From an uncultured bacterium (GTDB lineage Bacteria; Verrucomicrobiota; Kiritimatiellia; CAIKKV01; CAITUY01): a stretch of DNA of 41,465 bases. The position numbers and the translations under genes are program-made. The stretch's first letter is position 1; the number at the start of each line of letters is the position of its first letter. The stretch covers positions 1 through 41,465 of the forward strand of contig CAIVSY010000045.1 of NCBI GenBank assembly GCA_903908715.1, read 5' to 3'. Positions 16,585-25,026 of this stretch are shown here, piece by piece. The notes below the pieces were generated by a model. The model was not told the origin of the DNA. It ran no database searches and was given only the letters and a program-made list of their open reading frames with translations.

Positions 16585-16613
16585 TTGCATCGCCGGGGGT
16601 ATTCGGGTATAAG
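16585..16613 (+). promoter_or_regulatory. Sigma-70-type promoter for rpmE
   Basis: A -35 element TTGCAT (16585-16590) and a -10 element TATAAG (16608-16613) are separated by exactly 17 nt. The -10 lies 30 nt upstream of the rpmE start codon, leaving a short leader that contains AGGAAAGG. No other pair as good was seen in this gap. Confidence 0.65.
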
Positions 16614-16642
16614 ATTACGGTTTTTTCAGGAAAGGTTGAGAA

Positions 16643-16843
16643 ATGAAGAAGGACATTCATCCCGAATACACGGAAGCGACGATCACCTGCGGTTGCGGGA
16701 GCATCGTCAAGACCAAGTCCACGGTCCAGCAGTTGCATGTGAACGCCTGTTCGGCTTGCCATCCGTTTTATACCGGACGGACCGCCATGGTTGATGCCAA
16801 GGGACGCGTGGAGCAATTCCGCAAGCGCTACGCCAAGAAGTAG
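16643..16843 (+). CDS. rpmE: 50S ribosomal protein L31
   Basis: This 66-residue protein opens with MKKDIHPEY and carries Cys16, Cys18, Cys36 and Cys39 (CGC and CSAC), the zinc-binding C+ form of L31. The HPFYTG motif and basic C-terminus (RVEQFRKRYAKK) are family standard. It binds the 50S subunit in the bridge region with 30S. AGGAAAGG precedes the start. It has its own promoter and terminator and lies upstream of prfA, a common bacterial arrangement. Confidence 0.97.
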   Translation: MKKDIHPEYTEATITCGCGSIVKTKSTVQQLHVNACSACHPFYTGRTAMVDAKGRVEQFRKRYAKK

Positions 16844-16862
16844 GCGACGGGTTTGCAGTGAT

Positions 16863-16896
16863 GGCCAGGGGCCTTTGCGGCTTTCTGGCCCTTTTT
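16863..16896 (+). terminator. Rho-independent terminator after rpmE
   Basis: GGCCAG (16863-16868) pairs with CTGGCC (16885-16890), with further pairing inside the loop region, followed by CTTTTT at 16891-16896. It is placed 20 nt after the rpmE stop and before prfA. Confidence 0.65.
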
Positions 16897-16941
16897 CTGC
16901 CTGTAAACCGCCGATGCAATGGCGGGAATGGATGACGACCG

Positions 16942-18036
16942 GTGATTGACGCCGCATACATAGAGAAGCTTTCCGGGCGCGTTTCCGTGCTGGAGGCGGA
17001 CATCGCGAATCCGGCGGTGGTGGCGAACCAGAAGAAGTTCCGGGACACGGTCAAGGAGCATGCCCGGTTGAGGCGTGTGCTGGAGAAGGCGGAGGTCTAT
17101 CGGCGGATCCATCGGGATTACGAGGAGCAGCGCGATTTGCTGTCGAATGAGGATGCGGATCCGACGTTGAAGGAGCTCGCCGCGGAGGAATTTTCCGGTC
17201 TGGAAAAGGCTCTTGGCCAGGCGGAGAAGGAATTACAGTCTGCCATGCTGCAGCCGGACCCCAATGACGAGCGCAATATTATCATGGAAATCCGTGCGGG
17301 GACAGGGGGGGAAGAGGCGGCTCTCTTTGCGGCTGACCTGTTTCGGATGTACTCCCGGTTCTGCGAGGGGCGCGGGTGGAAAGTCAGCGTGATCGATGCC
17401 AGTTCCTCGAGCATTGGCGGTTACAAGGAAGTGGTTTGTTCGGTGGAAGGTGCCCAGGTGTACAGTGTGATGAAATATGAATCCGGCTGTCACCGTGTCC
17501 AGCGGGTTCCTGTTACCGAGGCATCGGGGCGCATCCACACTTCGGCTGCCACGGTGGCGGTTCTTCCCGAGGTGGATGAAGTCGATGATATCGTGATTCC
17601 GGCTGATGAATTGCGCGTGGATATTTTCTGCTCTTCCGGGCCGGGTGGGCAGGGGGTGAACACCACGTATTCCGCGGTGCGCGTGACGCATCTTCCGACG
17701 GGTCTTGTGGCGCAGAGCCAGGATGAACGGTCGCAGCATCGGAACAAGGAAAAGGCCATGAATGTACTCAAGGCCCGGTTGCTCGACTGGAAGCAGCGGC
17801 AGGAGGAGGAGCGCAGCGGCAACCTCCGTCGAACGCAGATTGGCAGCGGTGACCGTAGTGAGAAGATCCGCACGTACAATTTTCCCCAGAACCGGCTGAC
17901 GGATCATCGGATCAACTTCACGGTGTATACTCTCAATCGTGTGATGGAAGGGGAAATCGGCAGTCTGATTGACGCCCTTCGTGAGCATGACCTGGAGTTG
18001 CGCATCCGCAAGGAAATGGCGGCGGCCAAGGCATGA
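16942..18036 (+). CDS. prfA: Peptide chain release factor 1
   Basis: This 364-residue protein starts at GTG 16942 and matches class I release factors. It has the N-terminal helical domain, EIRAGTGGEEAALFA, the stop-codon-reading region with the RF1-type PVT tripeptide in VQRVPVTEASGRIHTSAATV, and SSGPGGQGVNTTYSAVR with the catalytic GGQ that triggers peptide release. DERSQHRNKEKAM and the YNFPQNRLTDHRI segment follow. It reads UAA and UAG at the ribosomal A site. The gene overlaps prmC by 4 nt, coupling the factor to the methylase that modifies its GGQ glutamine. Confidence 0.97.
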   Translation: MIDAAYIEKLSGRVSVLEADIANPAVVANQKKFRDTVKEHARLRRVLEKAEVYRRIHRDYEEQRDLLSNEDADPTLKELAAEEFSGLEKALGQAEKELQSAMLQPDPNDERNIIMEIRAGTGGEEAALFAADLFRMYSRFCEGRGWKVSVIDASSSSIGGYKEVVCSVEGAQVYSVMKYESGCHRVQRVPVTEASGRIHTSAATVAVLPEVDEVDDIVIPADELRVDIFCSSGPGGQGVNTTYSAVRVTHLPTGLVAQSQDERSQHRNKEKAMNVLKARLLDWKQRQEEERSGNLRRTQIGSGDRSEKIRTYNFPQNRLTDHRINFTVYTLNRVMEGEIGSLIDALREHDLELRIRKEMAAAKA

Positions 18037-18965
18037 AGCGGCTTCTGGAGGTCCTGCAGGCGTCGGCGGAATACCTTGCCGGCAAGGGCGTTGCGGATCC
18101 CCGGTTGCAGGCGGAGCAGTTGATGAGCCATGTCCTTCATTGTTCGCGTATGCAGCTGTATGTGCGATTCGAAACAATCCTGGAAGAGCCGCAGCTGGTG
18201 CCGCTTCGAGACGGGATCCGCCGGTTGGCGGCCGGTGAACCCCTGCAATACGTGCTGGGCGATGTGGAATTCATGGGACACCGGTTCAAGGTGGATCGCA
18301 GGGCTTTGATCCCGAGGCCGGACACGGAAACCCTGGTCACGACGGTTCTTGACTGTCAGCCTCTTTGGATGACCGGTTCGGCGGTGATAGCCGATGTGGG
18401 AACGGGTACGGGTTGTGTGGCGATCAGCCTTGCCAAAGAGCGGCCGACGAACCGGTTCGTTGCGGTGGACGCGCATTCGCAAGCCTTGGAGCTGGCGCGG
18501 GAGAATGCGGACATGAACGGGGTGTCGGACCGGATCGGATTTCGGCAGGGTGACTTGTTGTCGGGATTCGGGCAAGGCGAGTTGGATGCGGTGGTTAGCA
18601 ATCCGCCCTATATTTCCACGACTGCATGCGGTGAGTTGCCGCATCACATCCGGAATCATGAGCCGCTCTCTGCCCTGGATGGCGGAGCGGATGGTTTGGC
18701 GATTATCCGGCGGTTGATATCCGGCGCACGGGAGGTTCTCAAGTCCGGCGGATGGCTGTTTGTGGAAATAGGTTTTGACCAAGGGTCCGCCGTTGTGGGA
18801 TTGTTACGGGATAATGGTTTTGAGGAGATTGTGGTAAGGCCTGATCTGGGCGGTCGCGATCGTGTGGTTGTCGGGCGCGTTCCGCGGGGCAGGGCGGCAA
18901 CTGGAGAGGGGAACAATGAACTTTCTGGATTTGGTGAAGCGGCGATTCAGCGTCCGTGTGTATGA
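18033..18965 (+). CDS. prmC: Release factor glutamine methyltransferase
   Basis: This 310-residue protein has the PrmC N-terminal helical domain, GEPLQYVLGDVEFMGHRFKV and LIPRPDTETLV. The S-adenosylmethionine site is ADVGTGTGCVAISLA, and NPPYIS is the glutamine-binding catalytic motif. It N5-methylates the GGQ glutamine of RF1 and RF2. Start ATG overlaps the prfA stop. About 25 C-terminal residues beyond the usual end are polar (RGRAATGEGNNEL...) and overlap the next gene by 50 nt in another frame. That tail is probably a drifted stop rather than a functional domain. Confidence 0.95.
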   Translation: MKRLLEVLQASAEYLAGKGVADPRLQAEQLMSHVLHCSRMQLYVRFETILEEPQLVPLRDGIRRLAAGEPLQYVLGDVEFMGHRFKVDRRALIPRPDTETLVTTVLDCQPLWMTGSAVIADVGTGTGCVAISLAKERPTNRFVAVDAHSQALELARENADMNGVSDRIGFRQGDLLSGFGQGELDAVVSNPPYISTTACGELPHHIRNHEPLSALDGGADGLAIIRRLISGAREVLKSGGWLFVEIGFDQGSAVVGLLRDNGFEEIVVRPDLGGRDRVVVGRVPRGRAATGEGNNELSGFGEAAIQRPCV

Positions 18966-19431
18966 GGGCACGCCGGTACCCGAAGAGAAGTTGGAGATGG
19001 TGCTGGAGGCCGGGCGGCTAGCTCCCTCGGCAGCCAACCGGCAGGCGTGGCGGCTGGTTGTGGTCCGTGACGAAAGGCAGCGGCGGGCCCTTGGCGAGGC
19101 GTATCCCCGGGACTGGTTCTGGTCTGCCCCCGTGATCCTGGTGGTATGCATGGATGCTGCAAAGGCCTGGGTGCGTGCGGATGGGAAGAACTATTCCGAC
19201 GTGGATGGTGCGATCTTCATGGATCACATGACCTTGTGTGCCGCATCCTTGGGGTTGGGTACGTGCTGGATTGGGGCTTTTGATCCGGATAAGGTGCGAC
19301 ATGTCCTGAGTATTCCGGGTCACGTGGAGCCGATCGCCATGACACCGCTCGGGGTTCCTGCCGAGCCGGTGCGCGCCAAGAGCCGCAAGCCGCTGGCTGA
19401 AGTGGTGAACTTCGACCGTTATCGTCCCTAG
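18916..19431 (+). CDS. Nitroreductase-family FMN oxidoreductase
   Basis: ATG 18916, inside the end of prmC and preceded by GAGAGGGG, gives 171 residues. It has the nitroreductase start MNFLDLVKRRFSVRVYEGTPVP, where RFSVR is the FMN phosphate-binding motif, then LAPSAANRQAWRLVVV. DHMTLCAASLGLGTCWIGAF near residue 100 is the second FMN contact region, and PLGVPAE the third. The family uses NAD(P)H and FMN to reduce nitro, quinone or flavin substrates as a dimer. The physiological substrate is not predictable from sequence. Confidence 0.88.
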   Translation: MNFLDLVKRRFSVRVYEGTPVPEEKLEMVLEAGRLAPSAANRQAWRLVVVRDERQRRALGEAYPRDWFWSAPVILVVCMDAAKAWVRADGKNYSDVDGAIFMDHMTLCAASLGLGTCWIGAFDPDKVRHVLSIPGHVEPIAMTPLGVPAEPVRAKSRKPLAEVVNFDRYRP

Positions 19432-19476
19432 GCAGGGCTTACTGCGAGAGGCGATACGTCCGCAACGGGTATCATC

Positions 19477-20787
19477 ATGAAACGATATCGCGAGGCGCTG
19501 GTATGGATCCTCCTGATTGCCGCCGGGTTCGGTCTGGCGGGCTGGTTGGCCGGTCCGGGGCCGGGCCCGGACCCTGGGGGCGATGCCAGTGCGACAGAAG
19601 ACTATCCGCCCGGGGTGCGCTTCGTCACGGTGGCCCTTGGCGGGTTCCGGGGAATCCTGGCGGATGTGCTTTGGCTCCGGGCGGCCCAGCGGCAGGAGGA
19701 AGGCGATTTCTTCGAAGCGGCCCAGTTGGCGGGATGGGTCACACGATTGATACCGACCTACCCTGAGATTTGGTCGTATCATGCCTGGAACATCGCGTAC
19801 AACATTGGCGCCATGTTCCCCGACCCGGAAGACCGCTGGGCCTGGGTCATGCGCGGAGTGCGGTTGCTGCGTGACGAGGGAATCCCCTCCAATCCGCACA
19901 GTGCCAAGCTCTATTGGGAACTGGGTTGGATGTACAATGACAAGGTCTCGGGACGATGGGAGGAGAACCCTCTCTACTTCCGGGTTCATCTTGCTGCGGA
20001 CATGGCTTCCGTGATCCAGACCGGGCAGGCGCCTGCGCCGGGGCAACTGGATCCCGCAACTGGCCGACGCCTTGAGGAGGCCGGACTGCGCCTGACTGTC
20101 ATGCAGCAGGTCGATGCCCTGTTCGGTTTCCTGGACTGGCGCATTCCCGAAACACACGCCATCTACTGGGCCTACCGTGGGAAACCCTATCAGGATCCGG
20201 TGTCCCGGTGGTGTGATCGTCTGATCTGGACATCCCTTGCGGAACAGGTCGGGGGCGGCACGCTGTATTTTGATCCGGCGCGGAAACTGTACGTCCTGGG
20301 TCCGAGACTGGACCTTGCGCAGGCAGGCGTACGCGGGCACCGGTCATGGAAATTACGGGCTCACACGCTGACCGCGACCGTGGAGGAACGTTTCCTCGAA
20401 GAGGCCATGATCATGCTCTACGCTTTTGGCGAGGCGTCTTCTGCCGGGGACGCCAGGCAGGAACTGGCGGAACTGGTTGGCGTACGGAAAATTGAGTCGA
20501 AGACGCACGATGCGGTTCTGGACGCTCTTGCGCAGCGGATGGAGGAGGTGAGTCCCGAACGTGCCCGACAGATTGTGCAGGGTTTTCTCAAGCGGGCTGC
20601 CGTTTGGCGGGGTTTGGGTCATGAACGGTTTGCCGCAGGTTTTGTTCGTCTTGCCGAGTTGCACCGGGATGTTTTCTCCCGGGTGATTCCTGCCGGCGAT
20701 GCGGGCAGGATTCTGGAACAATGGCCGGCCATCGTGGCTGAGGCGCAACGGCAGGCGGATTCCACGCTGGCAGGGGAGGTCCGATGA
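19477..20787 (+). CDS. Conserved membrane-anchored protein of unknown function
   Basis: This 436-residue protein has one N-terminal membrane segment (about 8-27) after a basic start, then a Gly/Pro linker. A large domain exposed on the outer face of the membrane follows. The segment FVTVALGGFRGILADVLWLRA (about 49-69), EGDFFEAAQLAGWVTRLIPTYPEIWSYHAWNIAYNI and MFPDPEDRWAWV look strongly conserved in type. The helical pattern suggests TPR-like repeats. I have an impression of similar proteins in planctomycetes and verrucomicrobia but no assigned function. The next gene, ApbE, overlaps its end by 4 nt, so the two are coupled. Confidence 0.65.
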   Translation: MKRYREALVWILLIAAGFGLAGWLAGPGPGPDPGGDASATEDYPPGVRFVTVALGGFRGILADVLWLRAAQRQEEGDFFEAAQLAGWVTRLIPTYPEIWSYHAWNIAYNIGAMFPDPEDRWAWVMRGVRLLRDEGIPSNPHSAKLYWELGWMYNDKVSGRWEENPLYFRVHLAADMASVIQTGQAPAPGQLDPATGRRLEEAGLRLTVMQQVDALFGFLDWRIPETHAIYWAYRGKPYQDPVSRWCDRLIWTSLAEQVGGGTLYFDPARKLYVLGPRLDLAQAGVRGHRSWKLRAHTLTATVEERFLEEAMIMLYAFGEASSAGDARQELAELVGVRKIESKTHDAVLDALAQRMEEVSPERARQIVQGFLKRAAVWRGLGHERFAAGFVRLAELHRDVFSRVIPAGDAGRILEQWPAIVAEAQRQADSTLAGEVR

Positions 20788-21884
20788 AACGCGGGACGAT
20801 TGGGCGAAGGGGTTGGACGGTTTTGAAATCCGGGAAGACTGGTTGCCTGTGGTGGGCTCTGGGTCTTGCTGTTTGCCTGGCTGGCGGGTGCCGTCGCAAC
20901 GCTGTGAAGGAAGAGTCGTTCAGCGTCATGGGAACGATGGCCTCCGTGATGGCGGGCTGTAGTGATGCGGAGCGATGCGGGGTTTATGCCCGCCGCGTGC
21001 AGTCCCGTATGAAGGAGATAGAATCAGCCCTCAGCGTCTACAATCCCGGCAGTGATCTTTCGCGGATGAATGCCCAGGCCGGGAAGGGGTTGGTTCCCGC
21101 GGAAGGGCACCTGAAGATGACCGTGGGCCTGTCGCTGGTATTCGGGGCGATGACCCATGGTGCGTTCGATGTGACGGTGGGGCCGCTGGTCAAGGGATGG
21201 GGATTCAGTGGCGGGGAAAAACCGGAAAGACTTCCTTCTCCTGTCATGATCGAGGAGCGTCGGGCATTGGTGGGCTACACGAACCTCGTGCTGTCCGGCG
21301 GCAAGTGTGGTCTGACCGGGAAGGGAATGTTGGCCGACATGGGCGGTGTGGCCAAGGGGTATGCCGTCGACGTCTGTTCCCGGGACTTGAAGCAAGAGGG
21401 AGCCACGGACTTTGTGGTGAACCTTGGGGGCAACATGCGCTGTTTCGGGAAACCGCAGGCAGGGCGTTCCTGGCGTGTCGGGGTGCGGGATCCATTGAAG
21501 CCTTCGGGTACCATTGGATGGCTGGAACTGGGGGACGGCATGGCGGTGGCCACATCGGGGAATTATGAGCGTTTTGTCGAGATTGACGGGAAACGCTATG
21601 CTCACATTATTGACCCCCGAACCGGCTGGCCGGTCCAGGGAATGGCAGGGGTGACTGTTGTGGCTCCTTCCGCGGCAACGGCGGATGCCTTGTCAACGGG
21701 GCTTTTTGTCCTCGGGCCTGAAGAGGGGATGCAAGTCCTGACGCTTTTCACGAATTGTGCGGCGCTGTTTGTTCCGGATAAGACCGAAAGGGAAATCCTG
21801 GTGACGCCGGGCATGGAGAAGTATTTTCATGTGGACTCCGCGTTTTCGGCGCAGGTCCAGCGCATAGGTCGCCAGACGCATTGA
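20784..21884 (+). CDS. apbE: FAD:protein FMN transferase (ApbE), lipoprotein
   Basis: This 366-residue protein has a lipoprotein-type signal ending LAGGC, with lipidation at about residue 36. Family motifs are FSVMGTMASV, LSVYNPGSDLSRMN, FDVTVGPLVKGWGF, GMLADMGGVAKGYAVD, NLGGNMRCFG, HIIDPRTGWPV and SAATADALST, the last providing Mg2+ ligands. It transfers FMN from FAD onto a threonine of target flavoproteins such as Nqr and Rnf subunits. No Rnf or Nqr gene is in the window. The 4-nt overlap with the preceding gene suggests co-translation with a membrane partner. Confidence 0.93.
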   Translation: MKRGTIGRRGWTVLKSGKTGCLWWALGLAVCLAGGCRRNAVKEESFSVMGTMASVMAGCSDAERCGVYARRVQSRMKEIESALSVYNPGSDLSRMNAQAGKGLVPAEGHLKMTVGLSLVFGAMTHGAFDVTVGPLVKGWGFSGGEKPERLPSPVMIEERRALVGYTNLVLSGGKCGLTGKGMLADMGGVAKGYAVDVCSRDLKQEGATDFVVNLGGNMRCFGKPQAGRSWRVGVRDPLKPSGTIGWLELGDGMAVATSGNYERFVEIDGKRYAHIIDPRTGWPVQGMAGVTVVAPSAATADALSTGLFVLGPEEGMQVLTLFTNCAALFVPDKTEREILVTPGMEKYFHVDSAFSAQVQRIGRQTH

Positions 21885-21953
21885 CGGGGGCATGGGGGCG
21901 GAGCCTGGTGCATTGGCGGGCCATGGACGATTGGCCAACGGGAATGAGGCATC

Positions 21954-23555
21954 GTGACGGATCAGTCAGGGAAGCGAAGAAAGAGGCTGGGCGAGGCGGG
22001 GTTACTGGCATTGCTGGTGGCCGTAGCCTTGCTGGGAACGTTACCCTGGAATGGGCGGGCCTTGCCGTTCCGGGCTTCGGAACTCCGGGTGCTCCTCTGT
22101 GCGCGTACGATGGCTGAGGGTGGGGATTGGCTGGTGCCGGTGTACGAGGAAGAAGTCCGCATCAACAAACCGCCGTTGATGTACTGGCTGGTGGCCGCAG
22201 TTTTCCATCTGGTTGGCGGGACGGAATCACTGGCGCTGGCGCGGGGTGTGAATGGGTTGCTGGGGGCCCTGCTGGTGGCGTCTGTGTATGGATGCGGCCG
22301 GTATTGGCTCGGGCGCCGCCGCGCGTGGCTGGCGGCCATTATGGCGGCAACCTGTTACCTTTTCCTGTTTTTTGCCCGGCTCTGTGAAACCGATGTTGGG
22401 TTGACCCTTTTTACCACCTTGTCGTGTTTCCTGATATGGATGGGGGCTGACGGGCGGCATGGATGGGCGTGGTGGATGGCGGGCGTATGTTCCGGGATTG
22501 GATTTCTTTTCAAAGGGCCGGCGGCCCTTGTCCTGCCCCTGGTCGCACTGGTGGCTGGATATGGCACTGGCGCCATTCGAAACTGGAAACGCGGGCTGGT
22601 TGGAATCCTGCTCCTGATCGTCCCGTTTGCGGGGGTGGTTCTGCCGTGGTATCTCTATCTGTTTCTTGGAGGATCGGCTGGAGCGGCTGGGAAGGATATC
22701 GGGTTTGAATTGTCCGCCTTGATCCGGGAAAGCCCGCACCACGGGTCATGGCTGTATTACCTGTACACCTTGCCCCTCCTGCTTTTGCCCTGGGGGATAT
22801 TCCTGCCTGCAGGGTTGGTCTACGGCTGGGAGGCGAGGCATCACAGGGGCATCCGGTTTATCCTGGGATGGCTGATCGGGGCCCTTGTGGTCATGACCTT
22901 CGTTAAGAGCAAGCAGCCGCACTATGCCATGCTGCTTCTGCCGCCCGCAGCCTTGTTGACCGGTGGTTTCCTGTACAATGCGGCCGGCAACCGGGATCCG
23001 GGACGGTATCGCGCAACGAGGGTATTACTTCGCATGACATGTTTGGGGAGTGCCATTGCCGGTCTGGCAACCATGGTGTTGCCATTTCTGAAGGAGGGCG
23101 TGCCGCCTTGGATGGGCTTCGTTTGGGGGATTCCGCTGGTGGCACTGGCCGCATGGGGCTTGTTGATGCGCCATGGCCTGCCGGTGTACCGCAATCTGGC
23201 GGTATTGGCATCGGCGATGATCTGGGGGGTGGTGGGCTATGGGGCCCTGTTCCATGAGATTGCGGAGCCGGCGGCCCTGTACCGGGATTGCGTGGCGGAG
23301 GCCCGGAAACACATGGAACCGGGGACGCAGGTGTTCCTTGCCGGGCGACGGGCGGTGCCAACGAAGTTTTACTTGCACCGCCCTCTTCACCATGTGACGG
23401 ATGTTGCGGCCGCATGGCAACAGGCGCGAACCGGAGACCTTGTTATTGTTTCGATGGACAGGGAACACCGGCGGGTGCTGACGATGGATCCGCCATCCGA
23501 TCCGGTTTTCCTTCGGCGGCAGGGCGAGTATGAGTTGAGAATGTATGTGCGATGA
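21954..23555 (+). CDS. ArnT/PMT-like membrane glycosyltransferase (GT39/GT83 type)
   Basis: This 533-residue protein starts at GTG 21954 and has about 11-13 hydrophobic segments. The first extracytoplasmic loop reads RASELRVLLCARTMAEGGDWLVPVYEEEVRINKPPLMYW, typical of ArnT-like enzymes that use polyprenyl-phosphate sugars. The usual DE pair at its start is SE here. A second motif, FFARLCETDVGL, retains the Glu-Thr-Asp. FLFKGPAALVLP fits the family too. It probably transfers a lipid-linked sugar to lipid A or another envelope acceptor on the periplasmic side. Acceptor and donor are unknown. Confidence 0.82.
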   Translation: MTDQSGKRRKRLGEAGLLALLVAVALLGTLPWNGRALPFRASELRVLLCARTMAEGGDWLVPVYEEEVRINKPPLMYWLVAAVFHLVGGTESLALARGVNGLLGALLVASVYGCGRYWLGRRRAWLAAIMAATCYLFLFFARLCETDVGLTLFTTLSCFLIWMGADGRHGWAWWMAGVCSGIGFLFKGPAALVLPLVALVAGYGTGAIRNWKRGLVGILLLIVPFAGVVLPWYLYLFLGGSAGAAGKDIGFELSALIRESPHHGSWLYYLYTLPLLLLPWGIFLPAGLVYGWEARHHRGIRFILGWLIGALVVMTFVKSKQPHYAMLLLPPAALLTGGFLYNAAGNRDPGRYRATRVLLRMTCLGSAIAGLATMVLPFLKEGVPPWMGFVWGIPLVALAAWGLLMRHGLPVYRNLAVLASAMIWGVVGYGALFHEIAEPAALYRDCVAEARKHMEPGTQVFLAGRRAVPTKFYLHRPLHHVTDVAAAWQQARTGDLVIVSMDREHRRVLTMDPPSDPVFLRRQGEYELRMYVR

Positions 23556-23570
23556 ATGAGGAGGTGTTGC

Positions 23571-23984
23571 ATGGCGCTGACGCGTTTCAGTGTGTCTCTG
23601 GACAGCGACCTGGTCGGGCGTTTTGATGCGCGGATCAAGGCGGATGGTTGTCCTACGCGCTCGAAGGCATTGGGCGATCTGGTCCGTGAAAGCCTGGTAA
23701 GGCGGGAATGGAGGGAGGGGGATGAGGTGGCGGGGGCGATTGTCATGGTCTATGACCACCACAAATCCGATATTCTGCGGCGGCTGACGGCAGTGCAGCA
23801 CGACTGCCACGAGGTGATTATCTCGACCCAGCACATTCATCTGGACCACAACAACTGCCTGGAAATCCTGGCGGTTCGCGGGGAGGCGGCGATCATTCAG
23901 GGGATCGTGCAGCGCATCAAGGCGGTCAAGGGTTTGAAGCACATTACCCTCGCGGCAGGCACGACGGGTCGTGAGATCGCCTGA
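23571..23984 (+). CDS. nikR: NikR-type nickel-responsive transcriptional regulator
   Basis: ATG 23571 follows AGGAGGTG and gives 137 residues; an earlier ATG 15 nt upstream is less well placed. The N-terminus (LTRFSVSLDSDLVGRFDARI) is a ribbon-helix-helix DNA-binding domain. The C-terminal ACT-like domain has the NikR metal set: His in QHDCHE, the two His of QHIH, and Cys in NNCLE, matching His76, His87, His89 and Cys95 of the E. coli protein. It represses nickel uptake genes when nickel is plentiful. No nickel transporter or hydrogenase is visible in the window, so its targets lie elsewhere. Confidence 0.92.
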   Translation: MALTRFSVSLDSDLVGRFDARIKADGCPTRSKALGDLVRESLVRREWREGDEVAGAIVMVYDHHKSDILRRLTAVQHDCHEVIISTQHIHLDHNNCLEILAVRGEAAIIQGIVQRIKAVKGLKHITLAAGTTGREIA

Positions 23985-24010
23985 CCGGACCGCATTGCCG
24001 CGTGACGGTG

Positions 24011-24874
24011 TCAGAGGGGTTGAGTACGCCAGCGGCGATGAATCCAGATCCACTGGTCGGGATGTTCACGCACATTGTCCTCAATCACCTTTGTGTACAA
24101 CTGGGTGTACTGTTGAATGGTTTCCGGCTTGCGGTCAGGTGGCGGGGCGATGGCGGGTAGCAGCCGGACGCGGTGAGTGCCGTCCTGCTGGCGAGTGATG
24201 AAAACCGGGACGACGGGAGCGCCCGACTGAGCTGACATGAAGGCGAGGCCGGGGGTGGTGCAGGCCGGCTTGCCGAAGAAATCCACGAAGATGCCTTCCG
24301 TGCGGATCATGTTCTGATCCAGGATAAAACCGATGATTTCGTTGCGGCGCAGAGCCGCCAGGCACAACCGGTAAGAATTGTGCGCGGGGACAAACTGGAG
24401 CCCGAAACGGCTACGGGCTTCCATCCAGAAACGATTCAGGGCCTTGTTTTTGATGTTCTTGGTAATGATGGTTGTCGGGTAATTAAACCGGGGTGCGAGG
24501 GTGCAGAGGATGTCCCAATTTCCCAGATGCGCGGAAAGGACGATCATGCCTTTGCCGGCAGCGAGGACGTCATGGGCAATGGATTCCCCTTCCCATGAGA
24601 TGCTTTTCTTGAGGAGTTCTTCCGGGATATGCTGCAGACGGAATTCCTCGACGAGGTTGATGCCAAGATTCCGATACATGGATTGCAGCAGGGATCGGCG
24701 CTCGGATTCCTTCTTTTCCGGGAAGGCTCGCCGGAGAGCCTCCAGGGCATCTTTGCGGTGGTAGCGGATGACGGATCCGTAAAACCATCCCAGTCGCCTT
24801 CCGGCCGCAAGAGCCTGTGAAGGGGAGAGGCGGGTGAAAAAGCGGGATAAGATTTTCAGTATGAAGATTAGCAT
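24011..24874 (-). CDS. lpxL: Lipid A biosynthesis acyltransferase (LpxL/HtrB family)
   Basis: This 287-residue protein has an N-terminal hydrophobic stretch, then the H-x4-D acyltransferase motif (HLGNWD, His116 and Asp121). RRNEIIGFILDQN and GKPACTTPGLAFMSAQSGAPVVPVF fit the family. It adds a secondary acyl chain to Kdo-lipid A or a related intermediate at the inner membrane. Whether it is LpxL or LpxM type cannot be decided here. It is convergent with nikR (26 nt apart) and is the last gene of a minus-strand envelope cluster with uppP and kdsD. Confidence 0.88.
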   Translation of the reverse strand: MLIFILKILSRFFTRLSPSQALAAGRRLGWFYGSVIRYHRKDALEALRRAFPEKKESERRSLLQSMYRNLGINLVEEFRLQHIPEELLKKSISWEGESIAHDVLAAGKGMIVLSAHLGNWDILCTLAPRFNYPTTIITKNIKNKALNRFWMEARSRFGLQFVPAHNSYRLCLAALRRNEIIGFILDQNMIRTEGIFVDFFGKPACTTPGLAFMSAQSGAPVVPVFITRQQDGTHRVRLLPAIAPPPDRKPETIQQYTQLYTKVIEDNVREHPDQWIWIHRRWRTQPL

Positions 24875-25026
24875 GGCAACCAGGCCCTACACGGTATGGA
24901 TAAAGCGTTGTCGGGTCAAGTCTCGGGTGGAGAATTGCGGTACTACAGGAAGCGAACGGTGAGACGAATAAGTGACTTGTCCGCTTCAGGCGTGAGGTTG
25001 CAGGGCCAAGGAGGGACGGGCAGCGC

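Noticed and set aside
16526-16957. Upstream extension of the GHL10 gene by 144 codons
   Set aside because: It would run through rpmE and the prfA start on the opposite strand and places the lipoprotein signal in the middle of the protein.
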